NCBI GenBank assembly: GCA_003251535.1
Contig: QKFD01000073.1
Coordinates: forward strand, 85,714-149,713
DNA length: 64,000 nt
From: Chromatiales bacterium
Lineage (GTDB): Bacteria; Pseudomonadota; Gammaproteobacteria; Thiohalomonadales; Thiohalomonadaceae
Direction of reading: 5' to 3'
The position numbers and the translations under genes are program-made. The notes beneath the pieces are model-generated. The model did not search any database, was not told the DNA's origin, and saw nothing but the letters and a program-made list of their open reading frames with translations. Every line of letters starts with the position of its first letter. Position 1 is the stretch's first letter. Shown piece by piece: positions 57,008 to 64,000 of the stretch.

Positions 57008-57478
57008 ATGACCCCAGCCGTCAACGCCGCCAAGCGTGGCAAGGTGCAGTTTGAGCTGCACCACTACCAGCACGATCCCAACCACCCCTCCTATGGCGAG
57101 GAGGCGGCGCTGGCCCTGGCGGTGGAACCGACCCGGGTATTCAAGACCTTGGTGGTGCAGTTAGATGGCAAGGGGCTGGCGGTGGGGGTAGTGCCGGTCT
57201 CGGGGACCCTCGACCTGAAGGCGCTGGCAGAGGCGGCCGGCGCCAAGCGGGCCGCCATGGCGCCGGTGGCGGAGGCGGAGCGGGCCACCGGCTATGTGGT
57301 GGGGGGGATCAGCCCCTTGGGGCAGAAGCGCCGCCTCCCCCTCTTCCTGGACGCCACCGCCACCCACTGGCCCACCCTCTTTGTTTCGGCCGGCCGGCGG
57401 GGGCTGGAGATCGAGTTGAGCGCAGCCGACCTGCTCCATCTCACCGCCGGCCAGTTGGCCCCCATCGCCCGGCCGTAA
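57008..57478 (+). CDS. ybaK: Cys-tRNA(Pro) deacylase YbaK
   Basis: A protein of 156 residues, YbaK/EbsC family. Landmarks: MTPAVNAAK start, RVFKTLVV with the catalytic Lys in FKTL, PVSGTLDLKALA, and ERATGYVVGGISPLGQKRRLPLFLD, the strongly conserved G-G-I-S-P-L-G loop. It removes Cys wrongly attached to tRNA-Pro. The start at 57008 is chosen over 56954. Twenty-six bases after the zinc-ribbon gene ends. Confidence 0.93.
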   Translation: MTPAVNAAKRGKVQFELHHYQHDPNHPSYGEEAALALAVEPTRVFKTLVVQLDGKGLAVGVVPVSGTLDLKALAEAAGAKRAAMAPVAEAERATGYVVGGISPLGQKRRLPLFLDATATHWPTLFVSAGRRGLEIELSAADLLHLTAGQLAPIARP

Positions 57479-57542
57479 ACCTGCACGAACTGCAATATCA
57501 CTCCGGTGGTAGCCCCTGCTCCCCCCGTTTATACTGCGCGCC

Positions 57543-58379
57543 ATGTTGACCTACCCCGCCATCGATCCGGTCGCCTTCGCCCTACCGTCGTTCGAGCTGC
57601 CCCTCGTCGGCGCCATCCATATCCAGATCCACTGGTACGGCATCATGTACCTAGTAGGGTTTGTCAGTGCCTGGTGGTTGGGGCGCTACCGTGCCCGGCA
57701 GGCGCGCTGGCAGTGGGCGCCGACAGAGATGGACGATCTCGTCTTTTACACCGCCTTAGGGGTCGTCATCGGCGGCCGCCTCGGCTCGGTGCTGTTCTAC
57801 AACTTCCCCACCTTTCTGGCCAATCCGCTCAGTGTGTTTGCCGTCTGGAATGGTGGTATGGCCTTCCACGGCGGGCTGATCGGGGTGATGGTGGCCACCT
57901 GGCTCTTTGCCCGCCACAAACAGAAGCGCTACTTCCAGGTGCTCGACTTTGTTGCTCCCCTGGTCCCCATCGGGCTCGGGGCCGGGCGCATCGGTAACTT
58001 CATTAATGGCGAGCTATGGGGCAAACCGACCGATCTCCCCTGGGCGATGGCCTTCCCAGCGGCCGGTCCGCTGCCGCGCCACCCTTCCCAGCTCTATGAG
58101 TTCCTGCTGGAGGGGGTGGTGCTCTTTAGCGTGCTCTGGCTCTTCTCTCGCCGCCCACGGCCGCTGATGGCGGTCTCCGGGCTATTCGCCGTGCTCTACG
58201 CCCTGTTCCGGATCATGGTGGAGTTTGTGCGGCTGCCGGACGCCCACATCGGCTATCTTGCCTTCGGCTGGCTCACGATGGGTCAGCTGCTCTCCCTACC
58301 CCTGCTGATGGCGGGCCTCGGCCTGCTCTGGGCCGCCTACCGCAGGCCCGGCATCAAGCAACTTCAGCCGGTCTCCTGA
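57543..58379 (+). CDS. lgt: Prolipoprotein diacylglyceryl transferase
   Basis: A 278-residue integral membrane enzyme with about seven helices. Conserved segments are [35 protein letters not shown], and [13 protein letters not shown] (the Lgt signature with Arg and Asn essential for phosphatidylglycerol binding) followed by HPSQLYE. It attaches diacylglycerol to the lipobox Cys of prolipoproteins, such as the LEA14-type protein in this window. Followed by thyA after five bases, so they are probably one operon. Confidence 0.96.
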   Translation: MLTYPAIDPVAFALPSFELPLVGAIHIQIHWYGIMYLVGFVSAWWLGRYRARQARWQWAPTEMDDLVFYTALGVVIGGRLGSVLFYNFPTFLANPLSVFAVWNGGMAFHGGLIGVMVATWLFARHKQKRYFQVLDFVAPLVPIGLGAGRIGNFINGELWGKPTDLPWAMAFPAAGPLPRHPSQLYEFLLEGVVLFSVLWLFSRRPRPLMAVSGLFAVLYALFRIMVEFVRLPDAHIGYLAFGWLTMGQLLSLPLLMAGLGLLWAAYRRPGIKQLQPVS

Positions 58380-58383
58380 CACC

Positions 58384-59178
58384 ATGCAGCCCTATCTAGA
58401 ACTGATGCGCCATGTGCGCGAACACGGCGTCCGCAAAGAGGACCGCACCGGGACCGGCACCTTGAGCCTATTTGGCTACCAGATGCGCTTTGACCTCGCC
58501 GCCGGCTTTCCCCTGGTGACGACCAAGCGGCTCCATCTGAAGTCGATCATCCATGAGCTGCTCTGGTTTCTCCAAGGCGCCACCAATCTGAGCTATCTCC
58601 ACCAGCATGGCGTCACCATCTGGGATGAGTGGGCCGATCCCCAGGGGGAGCTAGGCCCGATCTACGGCTATCAGTGGCGCTCGTGGCCCACCCCAGAGGG
58701 CGGTCACATCGATCAGATCACCCAGTTAGTGGAGCAGATCCGCCACAACCCCGACTCCCGCCGTCTGCTGGTGAGCGCCTGGAACGTGGCCGATGTGGAG
58801 AAGATGAAGCTCCCCCCCTGCCACACCCTGTTCCAGTTCTATGTGGCCGAGGGGCGCCTCTCCTGCCAGCTCTACCAGCGCAGTGCCGATATCTTTCTTG
58901 GGGTGCCGTTCAACATCGCCTCCTACGCCCTGCTCACCCTGATGGTGGCGCAGGTCACTGGCCTCCAGCCGGGGGAGTTCATCCACACCCTGGGGGATGC
59001 CCACCTCTACATCAACCACCTGGAGCAGGTGGCGACCCAGCTGGCCCGCACCCCCTACCCCCTGCCCACCATGCAGCTGAATCCGGCGGTGGAGTCGCTG
59101 TTTGAGTTCCGCTACGAGGACTTCGAGTTGCAGGGTTACCAACACCACCCCGCCATCAAGGCGCCGGTGGCGGTGTAG
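58384..59178 (+). CDS. thyA: Thymidylate synthase
   Basis: A 264-residue ThyA, identical in length to E. coli. It contains [18 protein letters not shown], the catalytic Cys in [14 protein letters not shown] (near residue 145), [23 protein letters not shown] and the C-terminal dUMP-binding [11 protein letters not shown]. It methylates dUMP using methylenetetrahydrofolate, producing dihydrofolate that the next gene's product recycles. A classic lgt-thyA-folA order. Confidence 0.98.
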   Translation: MQPYLELMRHVREHGVRKEDRTGTGTLSLFGYQMRFDLAAGFPLVTTKRLHLKSIIHELLWFLQGATNLSYLHQHGVTIWDEWADPQGELGPIYGYQWRSWPTPEGGHIDQITQLVEQIRHNPDSRRLLVSAWNVADVEKMKLPPCHTLFQFYVAEGRLSCQLYQRSADIFLGVPFNIASYALLTLMVAQVTGLQPGEFIHTLGDAHLYINHLEQVATQLARTPYPLPTMQLNPAVESLFEFRYEDFELQGYQHHPAIKAPVAV

Positions 59179-59182
59179 TCCC

Positions 59183-59680
59183 ATGGCCACCCTCTCGCTC
59201 ATCGTCGCCATGGCCGAAAACGGGGTGATCGGCATCGACAACAGCCTCCCCTGGCGTATCCCCGAGGACCTCCAGTGGTTCCGCCGTCACACCGTGGGCA
59301 AACCGGTGGTGATGGGGCGCAAGACCTATGACTCCATCGGCCGCCCACTACCGGAACGACGCATCATTGTGTTGAGCCGCAATGAGGCGTTTCACCCCGC
59401 CGGGGTGGAGGTGGTCCCCCACCTAGAGGCGGCCCTCGACCTCGCCGCGGCTGCCCCCGAGGTGATGGTGGCGGGGGGTGAATCCATCTACCGTCAGCTG
59501 CTACCACGGGCGGAGCGGCTCTACCTGACGGTGGTCCACGCCAGCCCGGCCGGCGACGCCCACTTCCCCCCCATTGCCGCCGAGCAGTGGCGAGAGCAGT
59601 TCAACGAGCCCCATCCTGGCAGCGGCGATCGCCCCGCCTATACTTTCCGCATCTTGCAGCGGCTCCCCGCAGATCCATAA
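59183..59680 (+). CDS. folA: Dihydrofolate reductase
   Basis: A protein of 165 residues. It has the canonical LIVAMAENGVIGIDNSLPWRIPEDLQWF start (with the catalytic Asp in PEDLQWF), VVMGRKTYDSIGRPLPERR with the NADPH-binding Gly, and VMVAGGESIYRQLLPRAERLYLTVV. It reduces dihydrofolate with NADPH and is the target of trimethoprim. It starts four bases after thyA and is followed by a 16-base perfect palindrome (59696-59711). Confidence 0.97.
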   Translation: MATLSLIVAMAENGVIGIDNSLPWRIPEDLQWFRRHTVGKPVVMGRKTYDSIGRPLPERRIIVLSRNEAFHPAGVEVVPHLEAALDLAAAAPEVMVAGGESIYRQLLPRAERLYLTVVHASPAGDAHFPPIAAEQWREQFNEPHPGSGDRPAYTFRILQRLPADP

Positions 59681-59695
59681 CCCCTCTCCCCGGAG

Positions 59696-59711
59696 GCGGC
59701 ATCGATGCCGC
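59696..59711. repeat. 16-bp perfect palindrome after folA
   Basis: GCGGCATCGATGCCGC is self-complementary. It lies 15 bases after the folA stop and about 95 bases before the next gene; it could form a short hairpin or serve as a protein-binding site. Confidence 0.5.
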
Positions 59712-59805
59712 ATAATGGGGCGAGCGTTGCAGATTTCTTACAGGTGTCCCCGGCCGCGCATAAGGCCGTGGGGCCTTTCCAGCCCACCTGCCCCAAGATG
59801 ACTCC

Positions 59806-62800
59806 GTGAAGGGAGAGACCCACAGCGTCCACCGGCGCATCGTCACCTACGCAATGCTGGGCATCCTGCTCACCGGCGTGGTGGTAGGGCTTGCGACGGC
59901 AGTGCCGTTCTATCTCAACGCCCGCGCCGGGCTGGAGCAGTCGGCCGGCTACAACGCCCGTCTGCGCGCCCTGGCGGTGGCGCAACTGCTGGCCAAATGG
60001 GAGGATCTGACCCGTCAAGTCACCTCCCGTAGTGTCATCCGCGAACGGCTAGAGGCCTACTACCGCGGCGAGATGGAGCTGGAGGCGCTGGTCAGCTTCT
60101 CCGTCCCCAAGCTGGCGGACGCGATGCGCCTCTCCAGCGATATCTCCGGCATCACCCGGCTGGATCTCGCCGGCCAACCCCTCGTCACCGTGGGTTCTGC
60201 CATCCCCCATCCCCTGCTGCCAAAGGCGGAAGGGTTAGGGCGCGAGTTGCGGGCCCGGGGACCGGTCGCCTTTGCCGGCGCCTGGCACCTGCTCATCACC
60301 GCCCCCATCCTCAACCCCACCGGTGAACGGGTGGGGAGCGACGTGGTGGCCTTCCGCATCGAACCGCTGATCCAGGTGCTGCGCCAAGCAGTGGAGGCCT
60401 CCCCCGGCAGTCGCGCTTACCTCACCCATAGTGACGACAACACCGTCTTAGAGGCCCACCCCGGCGGAGGTGGGGTGATCCACGGCGGCCTGCCCGTGGC
60501 ACTGGCCCAGGCGTTAGGGCGGGCGCTGGCGGGGGAGTCAAATATCGTGCGGCCGGGGGCGCTGAACGACACCGGCGAGGTGATCTTCTTCCTCCCGGTG
60601 GAGCAGCTCTGGGCGTTGGCGGTGGTGGCACCAAGTGATCGCCTCTACGCCCCCGCCTTGCAGATCCTGGCGCTCCCGGTCGCCTCCATCGCCCTCATGA
60701 TCGTCCTGGGTAGCTTCGGCACCGTGCGCCTGATCCGGCCTCTATCGCGGGCGGTGGTAGAGAAGACCATCGAGCTGGCGACCCTCGCCACAGAGCAGCG
60801 CTCCCTCCTTGAGCACGCCCGCGGTTTTGTCTACCGCCAGGATGAAGCGGGTAATGTGACCTATCTCTCCGGCAGCGTGGAGGCGATCACCGGCTACGGC
60901 ACCGAGGAGATAAAAGAGGGCTTCCAGCGCTACTTCACCGACCACCCGTGCAACCGCCGCGCCCAGGCCTACGCCCAACAGGTGCGCACCGGCGAGCATG
61001 TCCCGCCCTACACCATCGAGATCTACCACCACAGCGGCACCCCTATCGCCCTGGAGATCAGCGAGCGGCCGGTGCTGGACGGCAACCGACCGGTGGGGGT
61101 GGTGGGGGTGGCCCGCGATGTCACCGAACGCACCCGTACCGCCGAGGCGCTGGCCCAGAGCGAAGAGCGCCTGCGCACGGTGATAGACGCGACCCCAGAC
61201 ATCATCTGCTTCAAGGATGGCGGTGGCCACTGGCTGGAGTCCAACCACGCCAACCTGGAGACCTTCCGCCTCATCGGTACCGACTTTCGCGGCAAGAAGG
61301 GGGCCGAGCTGACGCCGTTTACCAGCCCGTTGCTACGGGAGGCACTGTTAGCAGCAGAGGTGGCCGATGAATATGCCTGGCGGCGGGGCGCCCCCTCCCG
61401 CAGTGAAGAGGCGATCCCCGGTAGTGAGGGCAAGCAGCGGATCTTTGACGTTATGCGGGTCCCTATCTTCAGCGAAGCGGGGGAACGCCGGGGTCTAGTG
61501 GTGGTGGGGCGCGATATCTCGGAGCGGAAGTGGGCAGAGGAGGAGCTACGCCTGGCGGCCTCAGTCTTCCGCGAGAGCCATGAGGGGATTGTCATCCTCG
61601 ACCACCAACACCGCATCCTGCGCATCAACGCCGCGGGCGCCGCCAGCTTGGGCCTCACCGCCGAGGAGCTACAGGGGCGCGATCTCTGTGAGCGGATCGA
61701 CAAAGAGCGAGACGAGCAGGCCCCCTGTAGCGATCTGGCCCGCCTGGTGGAGCAGCGGGGCAGTTGGCAGGGAGAGGTGTGGTACCGTCGCACCGATGGC
61801 CACGCCATCCCCACCTGGCAACACGTCAGCGCCATCCGGGATGAGGAGGGCCACATCGCCCGCTTCGCGGTGCTATTCACCGATCTATCTGAGAAGAAAG
61901 ATAGTGAGGAGCGGATCCGCTACTTGGCCGACTTCGACCCGCTCACCGGCCTACCCAACCGCACCCGTTTTACCGAGATCCTGGCCGCCGCTGCCGATAC
62001 CGCGGGGCGGATCGGCGGCCAGCTGGCACTGCTCTTCATCGATCTCGACCGCTTTAAAAACGTCAACGACAGCCTGGGTCATCAGGTGGGGGATAAGCTG
62101 TTGCAGCAGGTGGCACAGCGTCTCTCCGCCAGTGCGCGCGATCAGGACATTGTGGCGCGCCTAGGGGGCGACGAGTTCACCCTCCTGCTGGGTGGCCTGC
62201 ACGACGAACGCGACGCCGGCGCGGTGGCCCACCACCTGTTGGAGGGGTTGGCGGCCCCGCTCAATATCGATGACTACGAGATCTTCGTGGCCGCCAGTAT
62301 CGGCATCAGTATCTTCCCGCGCGACGGCGAGGATGCCCGCACCCTGATCCGCAACGCCGATGCCGCCATGTATAGGGCCAAGGAGCAGGGCCGCAACACC
62401 TATCAGTACTACACCCCGGAGCTGACCGATCTCTCCTTTGAACGGCTGGAGCTGGAGGGGGGGCTACGGCGCGCCATTGAGCGGGGCGAACTCCTGCTCC
62501 ACTATCAGCCGCAGCTCGATGCCAATGAGCAGGTAGTGGGGGTCGAGGCGCTGGTGCGCTGGCGCCACCCGGAGCGGGGCGTGGTGAGCCCGACCCTCTT
62601 CATCCCCCTGGCAGAGGATACCGGCCTCATCGATCCCATCGGCGAGTGGGTGCTCACCACCGCCTGCCACCAGGCATACGACTGGATGGCCAACGGTGTG
62701 GGGGAGCTGCGCATGGCGGTCAACCTCTCCGGCTGGCAGATCATCTACGGCGATATCGTTACCACGGTGCGGCGGGTATTGGCGGAGACCAGCCTCCCCC

Positions 62801-63225
62801 CTCGGCTGCTAGAGCTGGAGATCACCGAGGGGTTTGTCCTGCAACACGCCGAACGGGGTGTCAGCACCTTGAGCGAGCTGCGCGCCCTCGGGGTCACCCT
62901 CGCCATCGACGACTTCGGTACCGGCTACTCCTCTCTCTCCTACCTCAAGCGCCTACCGGTAGATAGGCTCAAGATCGACCGCTCCTTTGTGTGCGACATC
63001 CCCGATGACCGCGACGACGCCGCCATCACCACCACCATCATCGGCATGGCACGCCACTTGGGACTCAAGGTGATTGCCGAGGGGGTAGAGACCGCCGTCC
63101 AGCTGGAGTTTTTGCGCGACCACGGCTGCGACGAGTTCCAGGGCTACTACCTCAGCAAACCGCTGTCAGCGGAGGAGCTAGAGCAGTTCATGCGCCACCA
63201 ATCGGTGACGCACCCGGGTGTTTGA
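59806..63225 (+). CDS. Membrane dCache-type sensor, PAS-PAS-PAS-GGDEF-EAL enzyme
   Basis: A protein of 1139 residues. Membrane helix 1 (about 15-37), a large periplasmic ligand-binding region (about 38-278, dCache-like), helix 2 (about 283-311), then PAS domains near 335-445, 450-575 and 583-705, a GGDEF domain (about 708-875; GGDEF near 787 with I-site RDQD five residues earlier) and an EAL domain (about 885-1125; EAL, DDFGTGYSSL, LKIDRSFV, EGVET, QGYYLSKP). The Asn-bearing motif reads NLSGWQI instead of the usual NLSPRQF, otherwise intact. It likely senses an external small molecule and tunes cyclic-di-GMP. GTG start at 59806; the region upstream is non-coding. Confidence 0.94.
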   Translation: MKGETHSVHRRIVTYAMLGILLTGVVVGLATAVPFYLNARAGLEQSAGYNARLRALAVAQLLAKWEDLTRQVTSRSVIRERLEAYYRGEMELEALVSFSVPKLADAMRLSSDISGITRLDLAGQPLVTVGSAIPHPLLPKAEGLGRELRARGPVAFAGAWHLLITAPILNPTGERVGSDVVAFRIEPLIQVLRQAVEASPGSRAYLTHSDDNTVLEAHPGGGGVIHGGLPVALAQALGRALAGESNIVRPGALNDTGEVIFFLPVEQLWALAVVAPSDRLYAPALQILALPVASIALMIVLGSFGTVRLIRPLSRAVVEKTIELATLATEQRSLLEHARGFVYRQDEAGNVTYLSGSVEAITGYGTEEIKEGFQRYFTDHPCNRRAQAYAQQVRTGEHVPPYTIEIYHHSGTPIALEISERPVLDGNRPVGVVGVARDVTERTRTAEALAQSEERLRTVIDATPDIICFKDGGGHWLESNHANLETFRLIGTDFRGKKGAELTPFTSPLLREALLAAEVADEYAWRRGAPSRSEEAIPGSEGKQRIFDVMRVPIFSEAGERRGLVVVGRDISERKWAEEELRLAASVFRESHEGIVILDHQHRILRINAAGAASLGLTAEELQGRDLCERIDKERDEQAPCSDLARLVEQRGSWQGEVWYRRTDGHAIPTWQHVSAIRDEEGHIARFAVLFTDLSEKKDSEERIRYLADFDPLTGLPNRTRFTEILAAAADTAGRIGGQLALLFIDLDRFKNVNDSLGHQVGDKLLQQVAQRLSASARDQDIVARLGGDEFTLLLGGLHDERDAGAVAHHLLEGLAAPLNIDDYEIFVAASIGISIFPRDGEDARTLIRNADAAMYRAKEQGRNTYQYYTPELTDLSFERLELEGGLRRAIERGELLLHYQPQLDANEQVVGVEALVRWRHPERGVVSPTLFIPLAEDTGLIDPIGEWVLTTACHQAYDWMANGVGELRMAVNLSGWQIIYGDIVTTVRRVLAETSLPPRLLELEITEGFVLQHAERGVSTLSELRALGVTLAIDDFGTGYSSLSYLKRLPVDRLKIDRSFVCDIPDDRDDAAITTTIIGMARHLGLKVIAEGVETAVQLEFLRDHGCDEFQGYYLSKPLSAEELEQFMRHQSVTHPGV

Positions 63226-63231
63226 GGGAGG

Positions 63232-63253
63232 CCCCGCGCCGCACGGCGCGGGG
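63232..63253. terminator. GC-rich hairpin between convergent genes
   Basis: CCCCGCGCC (63232-63240) pairs perfectly with GGCGCGGGG (63245-63253) around a GCAC loop; a second stem-like stretch (GACCGCGC / GCGCGGCCC) follows. There is no T run. It separates the GGDEF-EAL gene from the Met-rich protein gene. Confidence 0.55.
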
Positions 63254-63290
63254 TGGAGGACCGCGCGGGAGCGCGGCCCTGATCAGCGAA

Positions 63291-63839
63291 CTACCAAGGC
63301 GTCACGTTGTTCATGACCTGGAACGGATAGCCCATATTGGCGGTGTCGTGGCGCATCCCCAACACCCCCCAGCGCATGGCGTCGGTGTCGTACTGCATCC
63401 GCTGCACGCTGGAGGTCATCCGGTTGACATCCTGCTGCATCGCCGGCACTGAGGCCATCTGACCGCGCATCGCCTGCATATCCGTTGACATGGAGCCCAT
63501 GTCACCGCGCATCGCCTTCATGTCACCGGCCATCTCCACCATGCGGGTGGCCATCGTCCCCATGTTGCCCACCTCCCCCTCACCGGCCATGAGCTGCATC
63601 TTGCCCTGCATGATCTCCATGTAGCTGGACATCCGGTTCATGTCGTCGGACATGCTCTCGATGAGTTGAAACATGTGGGCCCCCACCATCAGGGCGAGGA
63701 AGACGGCGGCGATGATCCCCCCCCACAACAGACGGGCGCGGCGTTTGTGGATATCAAACTCCCGCTCGACGGCGCGCACCAGTCGATCGAGATCACTCAC
63801 TTGCTGGGGGGGCTGACTGGGCTGTTCCTGCTCGGTCAT
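63291..63839 (-). CDS. Membrane-anchored Met-rich protein with coiled-coil periplasmic domain
   Basis: A protein of 182 residues. A short cytoplasmic N-terminus (about 1-35; a Glu/Gln/Pro-rich start then REFDIHKRRAR) precedes one membrane helix (about 35-55, LLWGGIIAAVFLALMVGAHMF), followed by a periplasmic segment of about 120 residues with heptad-like repeats very rich in Met (MSDDMNRMSSYMEIMQGKM; MGTMATRMVEMAGDMKAMRGDM). The pattern fits a long coiled coil. I know similar small proteins next to chemotaxis or cytochrome genes only vaguely, so no function is proposed. Start ATG with AGAGGAAG upstream. Confidence 0.65.
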   Translation of the reverse strand: MTEQEQPSQPPQQVSDLDRLVRAVEREFDIHKRRARLLWGGIIAAVFLALMVGAHMFQLIESMSDDMNRMSSYMEIMQGKMQLMAGEGEVGNMGTMATRMVEMAGDMKAMRGDMGSMSTDMQAMRGQMASVPAMQQDVNRMTSSVQRMQYDTDAMRWGVLGMRHDTANMGYPFQVMNNVTPW

Positions 63840-64000
63840 AACGGCTTCCTCTGGTGGGGAGATCTCCATGGGTGCGGGGGGCACTGCCCCCCGCAGAGCG
63901 GGACAATTATAAAGATTGCCCCCCCGATTTCACCGCCAACAATTAGGGTCAGATTGCCTCGCCCCCACCCCTCGCCCCACCCGTCCGTGGGGCGAGGGGT

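Overview
The window is a stretch of chromosome from a GC-rich gammaproteobacterium. It shows the gene order recA-recX-alaS-lysC-csrA-tRNA-Ser-tRNA-Arg, the pairs rnr-rlmB and thyA-folA preceded by lgt, and sigma70-type promoters directly ahead of all three tRNA genes. Nothing in the window fixes the genus. I see no insertion sequence, prophage, CRISPR array or rRNA operon.

Layout. 1-12 kb: the end of a multi-pass membrane protein, rlmB and rnr, tRNA-Leu(CAG), a LEA14-type lipoprotein, an AmgK-like sugar kinase, a LOG-family protein, a two-domain acetyltransferase, a PaiB-like flavoprotein and a MacAB-like efflux operon split into three genes. 12-23.5 kb: a signalling region with a REC-PilZ protein, an orphan cysteine-bearing PAS histidine kinase, an AraC/GyrI-like regulator, and a tightly coupled five-gene operon (kinase, PhnD-like periplasmic binding protein, second kinase, receiver, REC-PAS-GGDEF-EAL). 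23.8-29.5 kb: a minus-strand run of surface-glycan type genes (beta-propeller-like protein, two FkbM methyltransferases, a fucosyltransferase-like enzyme, two alpha/beta hydrolases). 29.6-42.2 kb: core genes (DUF1444, truC, mutS, pncC, thpR, recA, recX, alaS, lysC, csrA and two tRNAs). 42.2-45.3 kb: a small accessory patch behind tRNA-Arg with a frameshifted SEC-C protein relic, a prfH with no rtcB beside it, and a dual-specificity phosphatase paired with a protein-kinase-fold enzyme. 45.5-64 kb: an alkylsulfatase, a periplasmic CYTH-like protein, glutathione peroxidase, a CBS-PAS-GGDEF-EAL protein, nadC, an FKBP, an amino acid/sodium symporter, a Kef-type antiporter, a micro-protein coupled to a DUF2007/zinc-ribbon protein, ybaK, lgt, thyA, folA, a third sensor-GGDEF-EAL protein and a Met-rich membrane protein.

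How it fits together. Cyclic-di-GMP signalling is heavily represented: three GGDEF-EAL proteins with apparently complete active sites and I-sites, two PilZ proteins, and csrA with GGA motifs in its own leader. RNA quality control is also frequent (rnr, rlmB, truC, prfH, thpR, ybaK, alaS). The candidates most worth follow-up are the phosphatase/kinase pair at 43987-45254, the PhnD-coupled sensory operon at 16211-23528, the non-AUG start of recX, and the 23-codon membrane micro-protein at 56602.
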